A program made the position numbers and the translations under genes. From Seribacter sulfatis (GTDB lineage Bacteria > Verrucomicrobiota > Verrucomicrobiia > Opitutales > Seribacteraceae): 64,000 nt of DNA. The notes beneath the pieces were generated by a model. The model was given only the letters and a program-made list of their open reading frames with translations, searched no databases and was not told the origin of the DNA. The stretch spans positions 1-64,000 of the forward strand of contig NZ_CAXLMO010000001.1 of the NCBI RefSeq assembly GCF_964187635.1, written 5' to 3'. Below, in pieces: positions 60,584 through 64,000 of this stretch (within the stretch, counting starts at the first letter, position 1; each line of letters begins with the position of its first letter).

Positions 60584-62428
60584 ATGTGTGGAATAATTGG
60601 ATATTTAGGTAAAGGTGCAGCCCAAGAATCACTGATAGATGGTCTCAAAAGACTTGAGTATCGGGGTTATGATTCAGCAGGGGTTGCATTTCACGAAGGA
60701 AATGAATTTTCGATGGCCCGTGAAACAGGTAGGGTGAAGAATTTAGCGGAATCGGTTCATAAAAAGGCTTCTTCCTCTTCTCTTGGTATTGCCCATACCC
60801 GCTGGGCAACACACGGCGCGGTTACCGTTTCAAATACTCATCCTCATATGAGCCAAGACGGAAAATTTGTGATGGTTCACAATGGAGTGATTGAAAACTT
60901 TGGAACTCTTAAGAAATTTCTTGCGGGTAAAGGAATTAGTTTTGTTTCAGAAACTGATTCTGAGGTTTTATGCAATCTTATTGCCTATCATTATTCAGAA
61001 TTACCGGAAGGAGAAGACAGGTTTATCGATGCAGTGCGCTCTGCACTTCCTCAATGCCGAGGCGCGTACGGGATTGCTGTGTTATGCTTGGATTATCCGG
61101 AAACTATGATTGGTGCAAGACGGGGTTCGCCCCTTGTTGTAGGATTGGGTGAAGATGCCAATTTTATTGCCAGTGATGCCTCGGCATTTGTGGGTCGTGC
61201 GAAAGAGGCAGTTTTCCTAAACGATGGCGAATTAGCCATTCTTAAAGGTAATGAGTTTCGGATTTCAACGATGGAGGGACAAGAAACCCAAGCAATTTCA
61301 CATCCTGTTGAGCAGATCTCTGAAGAAGTCGAATTGGGGGATTATGACTCCTACATGGAAAAGGAAATATACGAGCAACCCAAGGCCTTAGAAAATACAC
61401 TTCGTGGTCGATTTGGAGAAGATGGAACAACTGCGAAGTTAGGGGGACTGGAAGGGCACGAAGATGAGTTGCGAAACTTAGACCGCATTATTTTCGTTGC
61501 TTGTGGAACGGCTCGGCATGCATGCATGGTAGGCGAATATTTAATTGAAAAGTTAGCCCGTGTACCTGTTGAAGTTGAGCATGCGTCCGAATTTCGTTAC
61601 CGGAATTCACCCAAAGCGGGAAATTCTTTGGTTATTGCAGTGAGCCAATCGGGAGAGACTCTGGACACTCTTGAAGCCGTTCGGGAGGCAAAAACAAAAG
61701 GTCTCTTAACATTGGGGATTACCAATGTTGTTGGCTCATCCCTCGCACGAGAGACTGATGGTGGAGTTTACCAACGTGTTGGCCCGGAAATCGGAGTTGC
61801 CTCCACCAAGGCATTTTCCTCACAGGCTTGCCTATGTGCGATGCTTGGGCTTGCTCTCGGTCGAATGCGCGACCTTTCACCAACGGATGGACAGGCCATT
61901 GTGGATGGACTGAATAAATTGCCAAAATTAGTCGAAGAAGTTTTGCAAAAGGGCGATCAAATTAAAGAACTTGCGACTAAGTATTCCAAGGCAGAACACT
62001 TGCTTTTTCTGGGTCGGCAAAGTCTTTATCCAGTTGCACTCGAAGGTGCACTCAAGTTGAAAGAGATATCCTATGCCCATGCTGAAGGTTACCCGGCAGC
62101 TGAATTAAAACATGGGCCAATCGCCCTTATTAATCCAGAATGTCCTTCTGTTTTTATTGTGGAAGGGACAGAACTCTCCTCAAAGACCATTGCGAATATG
62201 CAGGAAGTAAAAGCACGGAAAGGGCCTGTGCTAGCGATTGCACCTCAATCTGTGGAAATTCCTCCGGAAGCAGCGGATGACATTTTTCGTATTCCTGATG
62301 CTCATGAGGTAATTCGACCCATTTTAGCTAATTTACCTCTTCAACTATTTGCCTATCATTTTGCTCGACTACGGGGATTGGATGTCGATAAACCCCGTAA
62401 CTTAGCCAAATCTGTTACTGTTGAATAA
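60584..62428 (+). CDS. glmS: Glutamine--fructose-6-phosphate aminotransferase
   Basis: GlmS makes glucosamine-6-phosphate for peptidoglycan and LPS; it is 614 residues. The start is ATG 60584, because the catalytic Cys must be residue 2 (MCGIIGYLG); an open frame 12 bases longer is excluded by this. The class II amidotransferase domain contains RGYDSAG, HTRWATHG and THPHM blocks. Two SIS isomerase domains follow, with CGTARHACM, SQSGETLDT and the GRQSLYPVALEGALKLKEIS segment, and the protein ends in the conserved DVDKPRNLAKSVTVE. No glmS ribozyme is seen in the 169-bp upstream region. Confidence 0.96.
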   Translation: MCGIIGYLGKGAAQESLIDGLKRLEYRGYDSAGVAFHEGNEFSMARETGRVKNLAESVHKKASSSSLGIAHTRWATHGAVTVSNTHPHMSQDGKFVMVHNGVIENFGTLKKFLAGKGISFVSETDSEVLCNLIAYHYSELPEGEDRFIDAVRSALPQCRGAYGIAVLCLDYPETMIGARRGSPLVVGLGEDANFIASDASAFVGRAKEAVFLNDGELAILKGNEFRISTMEGQETQAISHPVEQISEEVELGDYDSYMEKEIYEQPKALENTLRGRFGEDGTTAKLGGLEGHEDELRNLDRIIFVACGTARHACMVGEYLIEKLARVPVEVEHASEFRYRNSPKAGNSLVIAVSQSGETLDTLEAVREAKTKGLLTLGITNVVGSSLARETDGGVYQRVGPEIGVASTKAFSSQACLCAMLGLALGRMRDLSPTDGQAIVDGLNKLPKLVEEVLQKGDQIKELATKYSKAEHLLFLGRQSLYPVALEGALKLKEISYAHAEGYPAAELKHGPIALINPECPSVFIVEGTELSSKTIANMQEVKARKGPVLAIAPQSVEIPPEAADDIFRIPDAHEVIRPILANLPLQLFAYHFARLRGLDVDKPRNLAKSVTVE

Positions 62429-62471
62429 AACGATAAATCCCCTAAAATATTTATCTTTTTATTAGGAAATT

Positions 62472-62500
62472 TTAATTGCTGTTTTCCAGCAAGCAATTAA
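62472..62500. terminator. Hairpin between convergent glmS and mtfA
   Basis: TTAATTGCT (62472-62480) pairs perfectly with AGCAATTAA (62492-62500), a 9-bp stem with an 11-base loop. It lies between the two convergent stop codons and touches the mtfA stop. It is a likely bidirectional terminator, although neither side carries a strong T tract. Confidence 0.45.
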
Positions 62501-62501
62501 T

Positions 62502-63365
62502 CTATTCTGCTTTTCTCCAATTGGCGGGATCAATTCCATAAAATTCTTGCAGTGCATTATAGATTGCAGGGCATTCCCTCTTCAATCTGGATCCGCGTTC
62601 AAAAAAAGCGGAGGTTCCGCAGGAAAAAAGTTCCGGTTTGTCTCCCTTGATGCTCTCATATCCACCATAGGCACGTATTGAATAGTTCTTTCCTCCTTCG
62701 TATGCTTGCATCAATTTTTTATGTTCGTTGTTTACTAATTCCTGCCATTGCTTGAAATCTTTTGAATTTCGTGAAACAGGAATACTTTGGGCAATTCCAT
62801 CATCCGCAAAGTCAATTAAGTGAGCGAATTCATGCAATGTTAGATTGTGCCCATCTCTTGCTTTTTTAATGGATTGCTTCAAGTAATTCCAACTTAAGCT
62901 AATTTCAAATCGAGTTGCACTTCCTCGTGCATTTTTATTTCCATTTATTTCGTCCTCCCATAAATGAATTGCCTTGAGATGTCGATAGTCAGAAAGAGGT
63001 CGATTTACAATTAATAAACAAGCTTCTGCAGCAACTAGGATTTCCATTTCTTTAGTCGGCATTTCCCTCTTCATGAAAGTGATTGGAAATTCCTCAAGGA
63101 AACAAATGATCCTCTCTTCCCAGGGTGCGATCAAGTCTTTCGGTAACCAATGGTATAAACCAATGTTACTTTCAATGATAGACCTCTGTTCCGAAGTCAG
63201 TTCTTTCCCTTTTTTTTGTTTTAGTAAGTTGTCTAACAAAATACCGTATGGGTTGGTAGCCTTAATCGGTGACTTACCTAATGTTTTCTTTTCCTTTTTT
63301 CTAAAGAAAATTAAAGCAATGAGAGTTATAATTATGATGCAAATTAGTAAATAAAATTCATTCAT
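62502..63365 (-). CDS. MtfA-type (M90) zinc metallopeptidase, membrane anchored
   Basis: This 287-residue protein has one N-terminal membrane helix (3-21) and an MtfA-like peptidase domain. The zinc motif HEFAH is at 178-182 and the third-ligand block PELFSCGTSAFFER carries Glu245. E. coli MtfA is a soluble aminopeptidase that also inactivates the Mlc repressor; the membrane anchor here is a difference from that protein. The neighbour on one side is glmS (convergent) and upstream is a partial sulfatase. The substrate is unknown. Confidence 0.85.
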   Translation of the reverse strand: MNEFYLLICIIIITLIALIFFRKKEKKTLGKSPIKATNPYGILLDNLLKQKKGKELTSEQRSIIESNIGLYHWLPKDLIAPWEERIICFLEEFPITFMKREMPTKEMEILVAAEACLLIVNRPLSDYRHLKAIHLWEDEINGNKNARGSATRFEISLSWNYLKQSIKKARDGHNLTLHEFAHLIDFADDGIAQSIPVSRNSKDFKQWQELVNNEHKKLMQAYEGGKNYSIRAYGGYESIKGDKPELFSCGTSAFFERGSRLKRECPAIYNALQEFYGIDPANWRKAE

Positions 63366-63410
63366 ATGTTGATTTTCGAAGTATTTTTTAAGCTTAGTAT
63401 TATTAAGAAA

Positions 63411-64000
63411 TTAGTTGATCAAGTCATTCTTGCGGACAGCGATTAATTTCTCTTTTAATTTTTTTCGAAAGGATTGGACTACAGGTAGGTATTTTAAAGT
63501 ATCGGCGAGATTGATAAATTGTTGTGGATCTTGCTCCATTTCGAAAAGCTCGATTCCATTCCCGCCATGCTCGAAGCCACCATTCAATTTGTGTGGTAGA
63601 TTTTCACCATATTGAATGAAAGCCCATTGTTTATTTCTAAGTAAAAAGCCCTTCCGCATGGGAGCGACTGAAAATGCTTCTTGGCGAACCGTATGGGAAG
63701 GATCATCAAGCATTTTTGAAATATCCTTTCCCTGCAACCTACTCTGCTCGGGTAAACCGGATAAGCTTGTAACAGTTGGGTAGAGGTCGAGTAATTCTAC
63801 AAACGAATTACAGACAGCAGGCTTTTTACCTGGAACGCTTATTATTAATGGTACTTTTGCGGATTCATCCCGAAGGCTTACTTTGGCCCAGAAATCATGC
63901 TCTCCGAGGTGGAATCCATGGTCACTGGTGAAGATTACTATCGTTTTATCACGCTTCCCTGACTTTTCCAAAGCATCCATAACCTTGCCCACTTGGGCAT
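63411..64000 (-). CDS. Sulfatase, C-terminal part (truncated by window edge)
   Basis: The frame is open to position 64000, so the N-terminal half with the formylglycine site is outside the window; no start should be assigned. The visible part (about 196 codons) begins AQVGKVMDALE, as in iduronate-2-sulfatase-like proteins. It continues with the metal-binding FTSDHGFHLGEHDFWAK (Asp-His present) and the Lys typical of active members. The late segments LLDLYPTVTSLSGLP and ELFEMEQDPQQFINLA are family hallmarks. Unlike the pseudo-sulfatase at 58804, this half keeps its catalytic residues. It ends 45 bp before the mtfA start on the same strand. Confidence 0.9.
   Translation of the reverse strand, partial: AQVGKVMDALEKSGKRDKTIVIFTSDHGFHLGEHDFWAKVSLRDESAKVPLIISVPGKKPAVCNSFVELLDLYPTVTSLSGLPEQSRLQGKDISKMLDDPSHTVRQEAFSVAPMRKGFLLRNKQWAFIQYGENLPHKLNGGFEHGGNGIELFEMEQDPQQFINLADTLKYLPVVQSFRKKLKEKLIAVRKNDLIN

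Overview
The window reads as a densely packed, AT-rich chromosome segment from a Gram-negative, probably aquatic bacterium. The best guess is the Verrucomicrobia (Opitutae/Puniceicoccales-like). That placement is inferred from gene content: a Planctomycetes/Verrucomicrobia-type PSD1-cytochrome/DUF1501 pair, several sulfatases, an LPS heptose adenylyltransferase, lipoproteins and an exopolysaccharide export system. No rRNA, tRNA, CRISPR array, transposase or prophage gene was seen. Most genes abut or overlap, and convergent pairs often have almost no spacer.

Layout. 1-3274 (minus strand): recA, mnmE and the 5' part of mnmG, with two ParB-type parS sites inside mnmG. This suggests that the chromosome segregation locus or oriC lies just to the left. 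3501-6656 (plus): a HAD phosphatase, miaB, a membrane protein and gmk. 6669-10342 (minus): gnd and a large secreted protein with repeated GxxxG motifs. 10392-16277: an exopolysaccharide locus with an O-antigen ligase/polymerase-like protein divergent from an outer-membrane barrel protein, a Wza-like export protein and a Wzc-like tyrosine kinase. 16344-18379: small proteins and pssA. 18382-26008 (minus): four tightly coupled genes encoding a 792-residue coiled coil, a GAF-GAF-PAS adenylate cyclase and two TPR proteins, facing a divergent coiled-coil lipoprotein (26138-27325). 27418-30700: a DUF1538 membrane protein coupled to a protein with three PII-like domains. 30701-35485 (minus): manA, grpE, dnaJ, rfaE2, purN, prmA. 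35557-39006 (plus): ftsK and a RodZ-like protein. 39151-43000: an AraC-PAS regulator, a 7Fe ferredoxin and glutaredoxin pair, and a membrane protein/methyltransferase pair. 43088-50354 (plus): gltB, gltD, thrH and an FMN reductase. 50374-64000: a DUF1501 and PSD1-cytochrome pair, a sialidase-like protein, two paralogous sulfatases, glmS, an MtfA-type peptidase and a truncated sulfatase.

The strongest candidates for undescribed biology are as follows. (1) The coiled-coil protein at 23630-26008 is 22 consecutive units of exactly 36 residues with no indel and with Gln-2 and Arg-23 invariant in every unit. It is co-encoded with an Anabaena CyaB1-like cyclase and two TPR proteins, suggesting a cAMP-linked rod/scaffold system. 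(2) The second sulfatase (58804-60414) is a full-length pseudoenzyme that has lost essentially every catalytic residue its neighbour keeps. (3) Two parS sites are embedded 27 bp apart in mnmG, where they dictate a repeated FHVEQ peptide. (4) DUF1538 is coupled to a triple-PII-like protein.
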